DNA of 64,000 nt from Kamptonema formosum PCC 10802 (lineage in GTDB: Bacteria > Cyanobacteriota > Cyanobacteriia > Cyanobacteriales > Oscillatoriaceae), in the NCBI RefSeq assembly GCF_000332335.1, contig NZ_KB235948.1:4465492-4529491 (forward strand), written 5' to 3'. Below are positions 38,417-47,525 of this stretch, in pieces (within the stretch, counting starts at the first letter, position 1; every line of letters starts with the position of its first letter). A program made the position numbers and the translations under genes. The notes under the pieces were generated by a model, which was not told where the DNA came from, ran no database searches, and was given only the letters and a program-made list of their open reading frames with translations.

Positions 38417-39811
38417 GATCATTCCTCCGTACAATTCAAATTTTGTCTTTTATCTGGCGTTGCTCCAAAATTTACTCATCACAGCTTTTTTCCTTTCCCG
38501 CCCGCGACGGGCGTGGCGAAAACCCGTCCCCAAAACCCTTATTATCCGCTGGAATGAGTCTCTATTGGAACTGATTTCAGCAAGCCGGCATCACTGAGCG
38601 GAACATAGCCCTTGTTAGAAACCGGCGTTCTTAAAGAAGCCTGGTTTCCAGATGCTCTGTTTATTTGTGCCGTCCTACTTATAGCGGTTTTCAGTTGGAT
38701 AAAGTGCGCCCCAGAAATCCGGTTCTTTTAAGGAACCGGATTTCTCAGTCGCTCACTGTTGAAACGAGATGCGATTCTTTGACCTTTGGTTTGAAAAGGA
38801 ATTTGTCACGGCTAAAAATTTTATTGTTAATAATATCATACAGCGCTTGCCCGTCTTCCGGCCAGCGGAACCGGCACCCCCGGTGAGCGCGGCTGCCGGT
38901 GGCAAGCCAGGGCTGGCCCCCTCAGGCCCTTTGCCGGTTGCCCAGCCCTAGAAGCAGCGATCGCCGGCTCCCTTTACCACAAATGTTCAATGTTTGCAGC
39001 AAGGACTTCACAGCCCTCACCGCCGTCCCACTGCTGCCGGGCGAGACCGGCGCACTTTCAGTGCTACAATTGTGTGACAAATCTGAACTCTAACTCCGAG
39101 CCGGGATCGCAGGCGGGACGCCCGTGCCGGCTTTGGGACGCGCGAAAAAAATACGCTTGATTGCTTCTAATTTAATGAGACAGGGGTTAAGCAAAAGATT
39201 GGAATTCAAGCGTCAAGTTAGATAACTAATCAAAAGAAATATCAGACGTTTGACCGGGGTGCGCCGCCTGCCTGCTGGGGGAATTTCATCAGGGGCGCTT
39301 CCTCTGATAGGCTGGTAAAAAGAAATGTTGGAGTCAGCTTCCCCGCTTAGCTCGCAGCTTTGGCGGGCGGGCAGGGCAGTAAGGATTGCCACCTGAAAGC
39401 CTGCCTTGAGTGAACGGCTTACCTGGCGCAGTCAAATTCTGGAAAAACAGGAGAGAGCGCAGCCACGAGCCCCCACCGGCATTGCCCGCTGCGCCCTTGG
39501 GGGCGCTTTTGCAGCGAAAAGCGGATTCATCCTTGCTGTGCGACATCGCTTGGCTTTGAGGGGGGCGGAAACCTTCCGCAGAGCAGACGCCCCCAGAAGT
39601 CAGAGTCTCCCCATTTCCCAAGGGGAGAGTCAAGACAACCTCTAAATGTAACGGCGATTGGAAAGTTAAAGTAAGATTAATGTTATGAATTGCGATCTTT
39701 CAGCCAGCGGACAGATGGCACGTCTCGTCGGGCCGCCTCGATGACGCCCAATGTCCGAGCGTGCAGCGGCAGTGTTACAGGTGGGTGGCTCTGAACCAAC
39801 ACGACTGTTTT
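38417..39811. other. About 1.4 kb without a convincing gene
   Basis: Short overlapping open frames only. Repeats: GAAACCGGCGTTCTTAAAGAAG (about 38618) and TATAGCGGTTTTCAGTTGGATAAAG...AGAAATCCGGTTC/GGAACCGGATTTCT (38680-38745), an element also seen near 42350 and 55157. A degenerate GCAGGCGGGACGCCCGTGCC palindrome lies near 39109. The ATG at 39812 probably has its promoter at 39650-39700, where A/T-rich sequence occurs. Confidence 0.5.
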
Positions 39812-40213
39812 ATGCCTAGAAGAAAAAAGACATTTCCGTGTGGACATCAAGGGTACGGTCAAACCTGCCATCGCTGCGCACAAGCAAGCGCAGCGCGGGA
39901 GAGAGCTGCCCAACAGCGTGCGGAAAAACGACAGAAAAAACAGGAGTGGGAAGAGTCATTTGCGCAAGATCCCATCGATCTGAGAAACCTGCCAGATCAT
40001 GTGGTGGTCAAGGCGCGCACCATCATTGCTAGCTTAATGACGAGCAGCAATTACAGAGAATTTGGCGGGAAGCGGCTGCGCCACAATCGCTTCATCATCA
40101 GTATCCCTGTAACCCGCAACTACCGCATGCTCTGCCGCGACTGCGGCAGCTTTCTGGTGCCGCAAGAAGTTCTCTCCCACGAGGAGTACAATGTCTGCAA
40201 ACCAGGGGGTTAG
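39812..40213 (+). CDS. Small cysteine-rich, probably zinc-binding protein
   Basis: A protein of 133 residues from the ATG at 39812 (MPRRKKTFPCGHQGYGQTCHRC). Cys/His pairs at the N-terminus (CGHxGYGQxCHRC) and near the C-terminus (CRDCG) suggest a zinc ribbon or split zinc site. A charged Ala/Arg/Glu/Lys-rich helix lies between. The middle resembles the toxin-like fold of small RNase/RelE proteins (IIASLMTSSNYREFGGKRLRHNRFIISIPVTRNYRMLCR), but I cannot confirm it. The family appears cyanobacterial; NCBI-style names such as DUF7682 zinc-binding protein may apply, from memory. It lies 150 bp upstream of a cysteine desulfurase on the same strand, possibly co-transcribed. Confidence 0.8.
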   Translation: MPRRKKTFPCGHQGYGQTCHRCAQASAARERAAQQRAEKRQKKQEWEESFAQDPIDLRNLPDHVVVKARTIIASLMTSSNYREFGGKRLRHNRFIISIPVTRNYRMLCRDCGSFLVPQEVLSHEEYNVCKPGG

Positions 40214-40365
40214 GGGAGCCGGTGCAGCGCGAAAGCGGGCGAGGCAGTTTGAGGGCGGCAGCTACCCGAGGCCGACTCCTTCAAAAAGTAGATTCACCGG
40301 CTCGTTTGAAGTTCTATGCTGGAAACAGAGAGCCGGTCTAGAAGCGTTCCATCGCTGGAGAAATC

Positions 40366-41571
40366 ATGCAAATTTACCTGGATCACAGCGCCACGACGCC
40401 CGCGCGCCCAGAGGCTATCGCCGCCATGCAAGACGCCCTCACCCAACAGTGGGGCAATCCCTCCAGCTTGCACGAGTGGGGGCAGCGCTCCGCCACAGTG
40501 ATCGAACGCGCCCGAATCGGGGTCGCCGGTTTGCTTTCCGCCCCGCCAGAGTCGATTGTCTTTACCTCTGGGGGCACAGAGGCCAACAACTTGGCCATAA
40601 TGGGAGTGGCCAGACGCTACACCGCACCCCAACACATTATTATATCCAGCGTCGAACACTCAGCTGTGGCCGGCCCGGTGGCCTGGCTGGAGCAGTGGGG
40701 CTGGCAGGTGACGCGGCTGAAAACCGACACCGGCGGGCGGGTGAATCCCTGTCACCTCCAGGAAGCCCTGCGCCCCAATACCGTTCTGGTGTCCGTAATC
40801 TACGGACAGAGTGAGGTGGGCGCAGTGCAGCCGGTACAGGTGCTCGGCGACATCGCTCGCGCTCACGGCGTGCTGTTCCACACCGATGCGGTCCAGGTTG
40901 CCGGTCGCTTGCCGGTGGACGTGCGCTCGCTGCCGGTGGATTTGCTCTCCCTGTCGGGCCACAAAATGTATGGCCCTCAGGGAGCCGGTGCCCTTTATGT
41001 CCGCCCCGGCGTCGAGCTTGTTCCTTTGCTCGGCGGTGGCGGGCAGGAATTCAAGCTGCGCTCCGGAACCCAGGCGGTGCCGGCGATTGCCGGGTTTGGC
41101 GTCGCCGCTGAGCTGGCGGCGCGAGAAATGCCGGTGGAAACCCCCAGACTGATGCGCCTGCGAGATCGCTTGTTTGATCGGCTCGCCGGCACCCCCGGAC
41201 TCATCCCCACCGGCGACCGCCTGCACCGGCTCCCCCACCATGTCAGTTTCAGCGTCATCCCCCCTGGGGGGGATGAGTCAGTCACCGGCAAAACCCTCGT
41301 GCGGCAGATGAACCTAGCTGGGATTGCCATCAGTGCCGGTGCCGCTTGCAGCAGTGGCCAAGTCACCCCCAGCCCCATCTTGCAGGCGATGGGCTACAGC
41401 GAGACAGCGGCAAAAGGCGGCATTCGCCTCACCCTGGGCAGAGACACCACCGAAGCCGATGTGGACTGGACAGCAATGGTGCTCAAGCAGGTTTTGGGCC
41501 GGCTGATGCCGGAGGCTGCCAGCAGCAGCCGATTCGCTAACGCTTGCCGAGGGATTCTATACTTTGCTTAA
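40366..41571 (+). CDS. Cysteine desulfurase (NifS/IscS family)
   Basis: A protein of 401 residues, PLP-dependent, that takes sulfur from cysteine as an enzyme persulfide for Fe-S clusters or thio-modification, leaving alanine. YLDHSATTP starts the protein. The cofactor region is TSGGTEANNLAI, the catalytic His is in SVEHSAV, the PLP lysine is Lys200 in SGHKMYGPQG, and the persulfide Cys328 is in AGAACSSGQV. This places it in class I (NifS/IscS-like) rather than the SufS class. The usual VMHANNEVG loop reads VIYGQSEVG here. Several such enzymes coexist in cyanobacteria, so the symbol is left open. No IscU or NifU gene is adjacent. Confidence 0.94.
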   Translation: MQIYLDHSATTPARPEAIAAMQDALTQQWGNPSSLHEWGQRSATVIERARIGVAGLLSAPPESIVFTSGGTEANNLAIMGVARRYTAPQHIIISSVEHSAVAGPVAWLEQWGWQVTRLKTDTGGRVNPCHLQEALRPNTVLVSVIYGQSEVGAVQPVQVLGDIARAHGVLFHTDAVQVAGRLPVDVRSLPVDLLSLSGHKMYGPQGAGALYVRPGVELVPLLGGGGQEFKLRSGTQAVPAIAGFGVAAELAAREMPVETPRLMRLRDRLFDRLAGTPGLIPTGDRLHRLPHHVSFSVIPPGGDESVTGKTLVRQMNLAGIAISAGAACSSGQVTPSPILQAMGYSETAAKGGIRLTLGRDTTEADVDWTAMVLKQVLGRLMPEAASSSRFANACRGILYFA

Positions 41572-42667
41572 GGCAGCCGGCAATAGCCCGAGAACCAAAG
41601 GCCGGCGGTTGCCTTGAAATGGGGAGCCACCTTACCCTGAAAACCATGATTGTGGGTGGACTTCTCTCTCGTTTGGATGCCGTTTTTTTTTATTTTATAG
41701 AGCGGTAAACGGGATCTAGACTGAACTTTAAATCGGGCTGAAATTTGACTGCTGGCATGGCTTGATACGCCCCCGGGTTGAGAGAGTCTCTCAACTTATG
41801 TATTTGTTAAAAACTGTTAAAGGTTGTTAGCAAAAAAGTCTCGGCGGCTTGAGTTATAGCAGTATTCACTTAGGTTAGAACATTAGACCTTCGGGGCAGG
41901 CGTCCCGCCTGCCCTACGTCTATATCCCAGTATAGCAGCAGTCATATTGGTTAAAACATTAATGACATGGCTTATGGGGCTCATGCGCATCGGGCTCATG
42001 CGCATGGGAAAGACTCACAGCTTTTGCGTGATGCCATGCATGCGTGATGCCCTAAACTCACTGTCTATTGCTATATTAGCCTAACAGCTTATGTACCAGG
42101 ACTGTCTGGAGCTGTGTTCTGGGGAAAAAGTAGAAATCTCTTAAGCTTTCCCACCGAGGCGCACTGGAGAACCCCTTCAAAAATCGATTGGGTGAGGCAG
42201 GGGCTGGCGGAGGCGAGCTGCCAGCTGCGACCGGGAGGGGATTGCATCTATTGCTTTTTTCAAGCTGGAATGCGAGAGAAGTGACCCAAGAGTGGGATGG
42301 GATGAGAGCTGTGATGGAAGAAGCGCTTCCAGAGGGGAAACTAAATATAGCGTTTCTCATCCTTTGTGAGGTACTCATAAACCCGGTTGCTTTAAGAAAC
42401 CGGGGTTATGGCCAGAGTTCATCCAACGGAGAACCGCTATATATATAGCAGGTCGAAGTGAAAGGGGATTGTTTTAAGAAACCGCTCCCTGCCTGCCAGC
42501 GCCAAAGGAAGCAAAGAGAGAGGATTTTACAAAGAAGTTAGAAGGCTAAAGCGGTAGCTGAGGCGGAAATGGCAGGGGAAATTTAAGGGCGGGTTGAGCG
42601 GTTCGCCGGCGGAGACAGGATCGCATAAAATAACACCAAGCGAGTGAGGTTGAGAGAGCGACAGACA
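41572..42667. other. Gap of 1.1 kb rich in dispersed repeats
   Basis: Besides the TATAGCAGTA elements (41855-42076), it contains a second inverted element: TATAGCGTTTCTCATCCTTTG (42348) to CATCCAACGGAGAACCGCTATATA (about 42443), with AAACCCGG...CCGGGG between the ends. The left part has a T9 run at about 41684. No credible gene. Confidence 0.55.
41855..42076. repeat. MITE-like TATAGCAGTA elements
   Basis: A left end TATAGCAGTATTCACTTAGG (41855) followed by ATTAGACCTTCGGGGCAGGC, with the 9-3-9 palindrome at 41894-41914. A second left end starts at 41931 (TATAGCAGCAGTCATATTGG) and closes near TGTCTATTGCTATA (about 42074). Between them are GCTCATGCGCAT direct repeats. Confidence 0.7.
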
Positions 42668-43396
42668 ATGGCTGAACTACCCAAGGATATAGACGAGGCA
42701 ATAGCCCAAGCCCGAGAAGCCACCCAAGCCGCCCTGGCGGATGGCTGCCGCCGGCTGCAAGTGGAGCTGGTGTTCCCCGAACTGAAAGTCCAGCCGGTGG
42801 CGGAGAAATTTCTGCCGGCGCTGGAGGATTTTGGCGAACGCCTGAAAGTGTATTTCCCCGATGCCGGTGCGGCTGCCCTCGCCCGCCGGGACTGGGGCCA
42901 AAAGCCCTATGTGATTCGCGGCATGAGCGAGATCAAGGGGCAAATGCAGCCGGAGGACGAAATTTTTCTGTTCGTGGAGCCTTCCTCGATAGAAGTGAGC
43001 CTGCTCGAGAAGATGTGCGAAGAAGCAGGCGATCGCCCGGTGGTGCTGCTGCTCCCCAGTCTGGAAAACGTGGCCACGATCGGCATCGGCTACGCCGCTC
43101 GCCAGCTCAGGGAGCGCTTCCTCAACACGCTCGAGTCGTGCTACCACATCAGACCCCTGCAGGGAGCGGCGATCTTCCGCTGCTACCCTTACCCCTGGCA
43201 GGTTTGGCGAGAAGCAGGCGACAGCTGGGAGCTGATTTCCGAAACGCCCCAAAAGCCGGTGGGAGATGTCTTGGAACAAATTCTGCAAGGCGGGGGAAGC
43301 GCCACCGGCTCAGAGGAATTGCAACCGCAACCTATGCCCAAGCGTCAGGGGCTGGTAGCAGGACTGAAAAGTTTCCTGCGAGCCCTGAATCAGTAA
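42668..43396 (+). CDS. DUF1995 domain-containing protein
   Basis: A protein of 242 residues from the ATG at 42668 (MAELPKDIDEAIAQAREATQAAL). The order of conserved blocks (GCRRLQVELVFPEL, VYFPDAGAAALARRDWG, EDEIFLFVEPSSIEVSLLEKMCEEAGDRPVVLLLPSLEN, RFLNTLESCYHIRPLQGAAIFRCYPYPWQVWRE) matches the DUF1995 family of cyanobacteria and plastids, which includes plant LPA3-like photosystem assembly factors. A role in photosynthetic or plastid-type biogenesis is inferred from the plant relatives only. No membrane segment. The gene is followed after 120 bp by the phosphatase on the same strand. Confidence 0.9.
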   Translation: MAELPKDIDEAIAQAREATQAALADGCRRLQVELVFPELKVQPVAEKFLPALEDFGERLKVYFPDAGAAALARRDWGQKPYVIRGMSEIKGQMQPEDEIFLFVEPSSIEVSLLEKMCEEAGDRPVVLLLPSLENVATIGIGYAARQLRERFLNTLESCYHIRPLQGAAIFRCYPYPWQVWREAGDSWELISETPQKPVGDVLEQILQGGGSATGSEELQPQPMPKRQGLVAGLKSFLRALNQ

Positions 43397-43516
43397 CTAA
43401 ATCTTACAATAAAATTAAGCGGCTCCTGCCGGTAGCGCGGGGAAAGCGCTGGAAAGCGCTGGGCAATCCAGACTCGTCCGGAAGCGCTACACCGCATTTT
43501 TAGCCCGAGAATTTCA

Positions 43517-44260
43517 ATGAGAGAAACTACCCCCCGGCGCATTTTTATCGGCGACGTACACGGTCACTATGATGGCCTCATGGTTCTGTTGGAGTCGATC
43601 GCCCCAGGAAAGGACGACCGGGTTTATTTCCTGGGCGACTTAATCGATCGGGGCCCAATGAGCGCTAGCGTCGTGGAATTTGTGCGGCAAAGTTCCTACT
43701 CTTGCGTGTTGGGCAACCACGAGCAACTGTTGCTCGATGCTTTCCCCAACGGACGCCAGCACAACCCAGCAATGGCAGCATGGCTTTACAGCGGCGGAAA
43801 AGCGACACTGGCGAGTTACCGCAAAGACACCGGCAAGATGCTGGAACACCTTGAGTGGATGCGAGGGCTGCCGGTCTACCTAGACTTAGGGGATATCTGG
43901 CTGGTTCACGCCGGCGTCGATCCGCAACTGCCGCTGGACAAGCAAACGGCTGATCAATTTTGCTGGGTGCGGGATGAATTCCACCGCATCACCAAGCCCT
44001 ACTTCCCCGACAAACTGATCCTCACCGGGCACACGATTACCTTTACCCTGCCGGGAGTCGCCCCCGGAGAGCTGGCTCAAGGCCCGGGGTGGCTGGACAT
44101 CGACACCGGCGTCTATCACCCCCTCAGCGGCTGGCTGACCGGCGTGGACATCACCAATGGCAAAGTCTATCAAGTCAACGTCTTGCAGTACATCATCCGC
44201 ACCCTGTCCCTGGACAAGGTGGCGAAGCCGATTCAGCCTGCGAAACAGTTGGCTCACTAG
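43517..44260 (+). CDS. PPP-family serine/threonine phosphatase or metallophosphoesterase
   Basis: A protein of 247 residues. The three core metal-binding motifs of PPP phosphatases are intact: GDVHG (residues 12-16), GDLIDRGP (about 41-48) and GNHEQ (about 67-71). Later conserved residues are in LVHAGVDPQLPL and LTGHTITF. The active site uses two metal ions to hydrolyse phosphate esters; related bacterial enzymes act on phosphoproteins or on diadenosine tetraphosphate. Which one is used here cannot be told. Soluble and cytosolic. Start ATG 43517 places the first motif at the usual distance. It is downstream of the DUF1995 gene. Confidence 0.92.
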   Translation: MRETTPRRIFIGDVHGHYDGLMVLLESIAPGKDDRVYFLGDLIDRGPMSASVVEFVRQSSYSCVLGNHEQLLLDAFPNGRQHNPAMAAWLYSGGKATLASYRKDTGKMLEHLEWMRGLPVYLDLGDIWLVHAGVDPQLPLDKQTADQFCWVRDEFHRITKPYFPDKLILTGHTITFTLPGVAPGELAQGPGWLDIDTGVYHPLSGWLTGVDITNGKVYQVNVLQYIIRTLSLDKVAKPIQPAKQLAH

Positions 44261-44286
44261 AACCAGGAACAAGCCACGGCAGCAGA

Positions 44287-44677
44287 TATAGCAGCAGTCA
44301 TATTGGTTAGGACAATCGGAGCTTCGGGAGCTGGGGATCTCGGGAGCAAGGGAGGCCGGAATGTACGTTCCCTAAAAGCCTACTGCTATATAGACGTAGG
44401 GGGGGCGGGACGCCCCCCCTGAAGGTCTAATGTCCTAATCTAAGTGGCTACTGCTATAGAAATAGTCATATTGGTTAAGACATTAATGGCGTAGGGATAA
44501 AAGGCGTAGGACAGGCGTCTCGCCTGTCCTACTGTTCTAACCTAAGTGCATACTGCTATATATACCACTAACCATTTAGGTTAGGGCACGGAGGGAGCGC
44601 CTGCCCTAGGTCGGGATATTATAGGATAGGCGTTCCTTTACGACGAGCGTGTCCGAACCTAAGTGAATATTGCTATA
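44287..44677. repeat. Cluster of four TATAGCAGTA MITE-like elements
   Basis: Head-to-tail copies: 44287-44390, a right-half copy to 44458 with a GGGGGGCGGGACGCCCCCCC palindrome, 44455-44562 with the 9-3-9 palindrome at 44509-44529, and 44559-44677. Ends read TATAGCAGCAGTCATATTGG at the left and CCTAAGTGCATACTGCTATA at the right. Adjacent copies share the TATA boundary, as if inserted into one another's ends. Confidence 0.8.
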
Positions 44678-44809
44678 TCTCGTTCCCGGGCTCTAGGGAG
44701 GGCCAATTGCGCCGGCCCCCGGAACGCAAATGTGAGAGAAACCCGGCTTCCTCAGCGAAACCGGGTTTCTGCAGCTTGAATTTTTTTGCGCCCTCTGACT
44801 GGGTTCCCG

Positions 44810-45691
44810 TTACAGGGGCTGGATTCTGGCTCTGTAGGCCGAGCTGTCCAAGCCACTGCCGACATTCCTGGGGGTTGAGTTTATCTTCTCTTTAATAGCT
44901 TGAATGCGATCTTCGGTGGCGGGGTGAGTGCTCAAAAAGGTGGGAGCCGACCCTCCCCTTTTATCCAGCAGTTTTTCAAAAAATCCAATCATCCCCGATG
45001 GATCGTAGCCGGCTTTTCCTAACATGTCAAGCCCTCTTTCATCCGCTTCGTATTCGTACTGGCGGCTTCTGGGAAGGCGCAGCGCCAGCTGCACGCCCAG
45101 CTGCACGGCTGTGTTGCGGTCAATGCCGGCGGCTGAGGCGATTCCTTGCTCGATCGCCGCCTTTCTAATCCCCTTGAGGACGTGCTTGCCCTCAATGTGG
45201 CCTATTTCATGGGCGATGACGCTGGCCAGCTGGGCTTCGTTGTCTGCGGCTTTGATGGTGCCGGTGTTAACATAAATAAAGCCCCCCACAGTGGCAAAGG
45301 CATTGATGGAGTCGTCTCTAACCACCTGAAACGTATAGGGGATATTCGAGCGAGAGCTGGTTTGAGCCAGCCGCTGACCGATCTGGTTGATGTAGCGGTT
45401 GAGCGCGGGATCTCTGTAGAGCTTAATCTCTTTGCTCACCAGCTGCTGGTTAATTTCCTTGCCGAACTCGACCTCTTGCTCCGCAGACATGTTTGACAGC
45501 TGAACCCCCTGAATCACCTGAATTCCACCGCGAATCAAGTCTTGGATGGAAATTGCCCCGGTGGGAGCGGGCGATCCCAGGGCCACTCCCAGAGCCACTA
45601 CGGCAGAGAGCAACCCGTAGAACCAGCGCCGGTGGGAACGCCGGGGAATCAACCGCAAAGCATTAAACATAGGATCTGTGTGAGGAGACAT
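44810..45691 (-). CDS. M48-family metallopeptidase (exported/membrane-anchored)
   Basis: A protein of about 293 residues from the ATG at 45691 (MSPHTDPMF; 45670 is an alternative). The ORF continues 44 codons upstream with an implausible sequence. An N-terminal hydrophobic segment (FYGLLSAVVALGVALGSPAPTGA) acts as signal or anchor. The zinc motif HEIGHIEGKH provides two His, and the third ligand is the Glu in YEADERGLDMLGKAGYDP. Residues QEVEFGKEINQQL and NAFATVGGFIYVNTGTI are typical of BepA/Oma1-like M48 proteins, which degrade misfolded membrane or exported proteins. The C-terminal FLSTHPATEDRIQAIKEKI supports this. A second, unrelated-looking M48 gene lies at 47526-48518. Confidence 0.93.
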   Translation of the reverse strand: MSPHTDPMFNALRLIPRRSHRRWFYGLLSAVVALGVALGSPAPTGAISIQDLIRGGIQVIQGVQLSNMSAEQEVEFGKEINQQLVSKEIKLYRDPALNRYINQIGQRLAQTSSRSNIPYTFQVVRDDSINAFATVGGFIYVNTGTIKAADNEAQLASVIAHEIGHIEGKHVLKGIRKAAIEQGIASAAGIDRNTAVQLGVQLALRLPRSRQYEYEADERGLDMLGKAGYDPSGMIGFFEKLLDKRGGSAPTFLSTHPATEDRIQAIKEKINSTPRNVGSGLDSSAYRARIQPL

Positions 45692-46023
45692 TATAAAACA
45701 ACTCTCTATGGATCGACTGTTAGAATCCAGTTTAGTGTTCCCCGCACCAGACCGGCTCGCTCGATGGCGTCGCACACGAGAAGGATGATTGAAATTTGTT
45801 CCGAGGCGCTTTAATCCCCTCAAGCTCCCCCTGCCGGTGGACGGGGAGGGGGTTGGGGTGCCGGGTTCTTCATCCGGGGCGCTCTGTGCATCCCTCGCTC
45901 GATCGAGGGCACCGGCGCGAGAAATTCTCCGCCCGCGCCCAAAGTCAGCTGAAGCCGAGCGCCCGCAATGGTAATCTCTGTGTTAGTTTAGACAACTGTG
46001 ACTGTTCGGAGAGGGGATTCGCT

Positions 46024-46572
46024 ATGAAGATTTTAGATTCTCAAGGTCGCCTGTTTGGTAAGGTGAGCATCCTGGATGTGGGAGCGGCGCTGGTGATTCT
46101 GCTGGTTGTGGTGGGGATCTTCTTCTTTCCCGGCACCACCGGCTCTGTGGCTCAAATCGGCGTCAGCGAAAAACCCATCGAGGTGGATGTGATTGTCCGA
46201 GGTTTGAGCGTGCGCGACCCAGACGCCCTGTTAAAAGAGTGGGACAAAACCAAGAAGACCAATATTATTATTCGCAACCAGCCCTACGGTGAGATTAAGA
46301 TTAAGTCTGTAGAAATCCTGGACAAGCTGTTGGCAGTGCCCCAGCCAAATGGAGCGGTAAAGGCTCTCCCCGATCCCCGGGTTGAGGAGTCTTACAGCAG
46401 CAACCTGCTGATGACACTGACTGGCCCAGCTAAAATTACTTCCAATGGGCCCGTACTCGGCAACGAAAAAATCAAGATTGGGACGACCCTGGAGCTGGAC
46501 GGATTCAGCTATAACTTCAAATCGAGCGTGATCGACGTGCGAGTGTTGGATGGAAAACAGTCCCGCAGCTAA
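46024..46572 (+). CDS. DUF4330 domain-containing protein
   Basis: A protein of 182 residues from the ATG at 46024; an upstream in-frame start at 45796 is not credible. MKILDSQGRLFGKVSILDVGAALVILLVVVGIFFF gives a single N-terminal membrane anchor, and the rest is a strand-rich extracytoplasmic domain (VDVIVRGLSVRDPDALL, IIIRNQPYGEIKIKSVEIL, LMTLTGPAKITSNGPVLGNEKIKIGTTLELDGFSYNF). This layout is DUF4330, common in cyanobacteria and of unknown function. It precedes crcB on the same strand with a hairpin region between. Confidence 0.9.
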   Translation: MKILDSQGRLFGKVSILDVGAALVILLVVVGIFFFPGTTGSVAQIGVSEKPIEVDVIVRGLSVRDPDALLKEWDKTKKTNIIIRNQPYGEIKIKSVEILDKLLAVPQPNGAVKALPDPRVEESYSSNLLMTLTGPAKITSNGPVLGNEKIKIGTTLELDGFSYNFKSSVIDVRVLDGKQSRS

Positions 46573-46593
46573 TAGGCGAAGCCGCTGCTAGAG

Positions 46594-46657
46594 CGCCGGT
46601 CAAGACATCGGCGAAATCGGTTTTATTTTGGCTTTCGCTGCCAAAAAAAGACCGGCG
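46594..46657 (+). promoter_or_regulatory. Structured leader upstream of crcB
   Basis: An 8-bp inverted repeat, CGCCGGTC (46594-46601) and GACCGGCG (46650-46657), encloses a second hairpin (GGCGAAA...TTTCGCTGCC, about 46609-46642). Its position, before a terminator and crcB, is suggestive of a regulated leader, but it lacks the recognisable fluoride-riboswitch consensus. Confidence 0.35.
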
Positions 46658-46692
46658 ACAGGAGCAGCCCGCGCTGATAAATAGGCTCAACA

Positions 46693-46730
46693 GGTGCGTT
46701 TCTCTTGGAGACGCACCGGCGGTTTTTTTT
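46693..46730 (+). terminator. Hairpin with T8 run, after DUF4330 and before crcB
   Basis: GGTGCGTTTCT pairs with GGAGACGCACC (11 bp counting G-T pairs, 46693-46717), followed by GGCGG and TTTTTTTT (46723-46730). It ends the DUF4330 transcript or attenuates transcription into crcB, whose ATG is 23 bp further on. Confidence 0.6.
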
Positions 46731-46753
46731 GTTCCCCCATCGGCTGGCACGAG

Positions 46754-47152
46754 ATGCTGCAAGACCCCGCAATTCGCAATCCCATTGCCATCAGTTTTGG
46801 CGCGATTGCCGGTGCCCTGATCCGCTACTACCTCACTTTGTGGTTCGCTCAGCGCTTCGGCACCGGCTTTCCCTACGGCACCTTTTTCATCAACCTCACC
46901 GGCTGTTTCGGCATGGGCTTCTTTGCCACCCTAGCGCTAGAGCGGGTGGCGGCGATTCCCCCAGATGTCCGGCTGTTAGTCACCACCGGCTTCTTGGGTG
47001 CCTACACGACTTTTTCTACCTACGGGCTGGATACCATTGCCCTGCTGCGCACTCAAAACTTCCTCACCGCCGGTTTTTACTGGGCCGGCAGTGCAATACT
47101 GGGAATTATCAGCGTTCAGTTGGGTGTGATTTTAGCCCGGTTGCCAAGGTAA
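46754..47152 (+). CDS. crcB: Fluoride channel CrcB/Fluc
   Basis: A protein of 132 residues from the ATG at 46754 ([16 protein letters not shown]); the upstream frame lies in the terminator and is not used. Four transmembrane helices form a small fluoride exporter that works as an antiparallel dimer. Family landmarks: [12 protein letters not shown], the fluoride/sodium site [18 protein letters not shown], and the second-half [20 protein letters not shown]. It protects against environmental fluoride at the inner membrane. It is 10 bp upstream of a DUF190 gene, a frequent partner of crcB, so the two form an operon. Confidence 0.95.
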   Translation: MLQDPAIRNPIAISFGAIAGALIRYYLTLWFAQRFGTGFPYGTFFINLTGCFGMGFFATLALERVAAIPPDVRLLVTTGFLGAYTTFSTYGLDTIALLRTQNFLTAGFYWAGSAILGIISVQLGVILARLPR

Positions 47153-47162
47153 GGAAACAGCC

Positions 47163-47474
47163 ATGACAGTTTGGAAACAGCTGACCGTCTATATTGATGA
47201 ATCGGACCGCTGGCACCACCAGCCCCTGTATACGGCGCTCATTGAAAAGGCTCGCGAGCGGGGACTGGCTGGGGCCACTGCCTCAAGAGCCATCGCTGGG
47301 TTTGGCAAACACAGTACGGTGCACGCGACGCATTTGCTAGATCTGTCTTCTGACTTGCCGGTGGTGGTGACAGTTATTGACCGCGAGGAGGCGCTGGTTG
47401 AATTTTTGCCTGCGGTCAAAGAGATGGTAAAAGAGGGATTGGTGACCCTGCAAACGGTAGAAGTCCTCAAATAG
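47163..47474 (+). CDS. DUF190 domain-containing protein
   Basis: A protein of 103 residues: KQLTVYIDESDRWHHQPLYTALIEKARERGLAGATASRAIAGFG, then LPVVVTVIDREEALVEFLPAVKEMVKEGLVTLQTVEVL. This is the DUF190 ferredoxin-like alpha/beta fold related to PII/CutA proteins. It lies directly after crcB with 10 bp between, the usual arrangement, suggesting a regulatory or accessory role in fluoride resistance. Soluble. Its own catalytic role is unknown. Confidence 0.94.
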   Translation: MTVWKQLTVYIDESDRWHHQPLYTALIEKARERGLAGATASRAIAGFGKHSTVHATHLLDLSSDLPVVVTVIDREEALVEFLPAVKEMVKEGLVTLQTVEVLK

Positions 47475-47525
47475 GAAAGTAGGGTGCCGCACCGAGCGCG
47501 TAACGCACCCTACGCCCTACTTCTG

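Noticed and set aside
39334-39645. Overlapping 99- and 79-residue open frames
   Set aside because: They overlap on opposite strands, lack start signals and have no recognisable pattern; judged non-coding.
46594-46730. Canonical fluoride riboswitch before crcB
   Set aside because: The conserved pseudoknot sequence could not be recognised; only GGCGA...GCTGAT fragments occur. Reported only as a structured leader.
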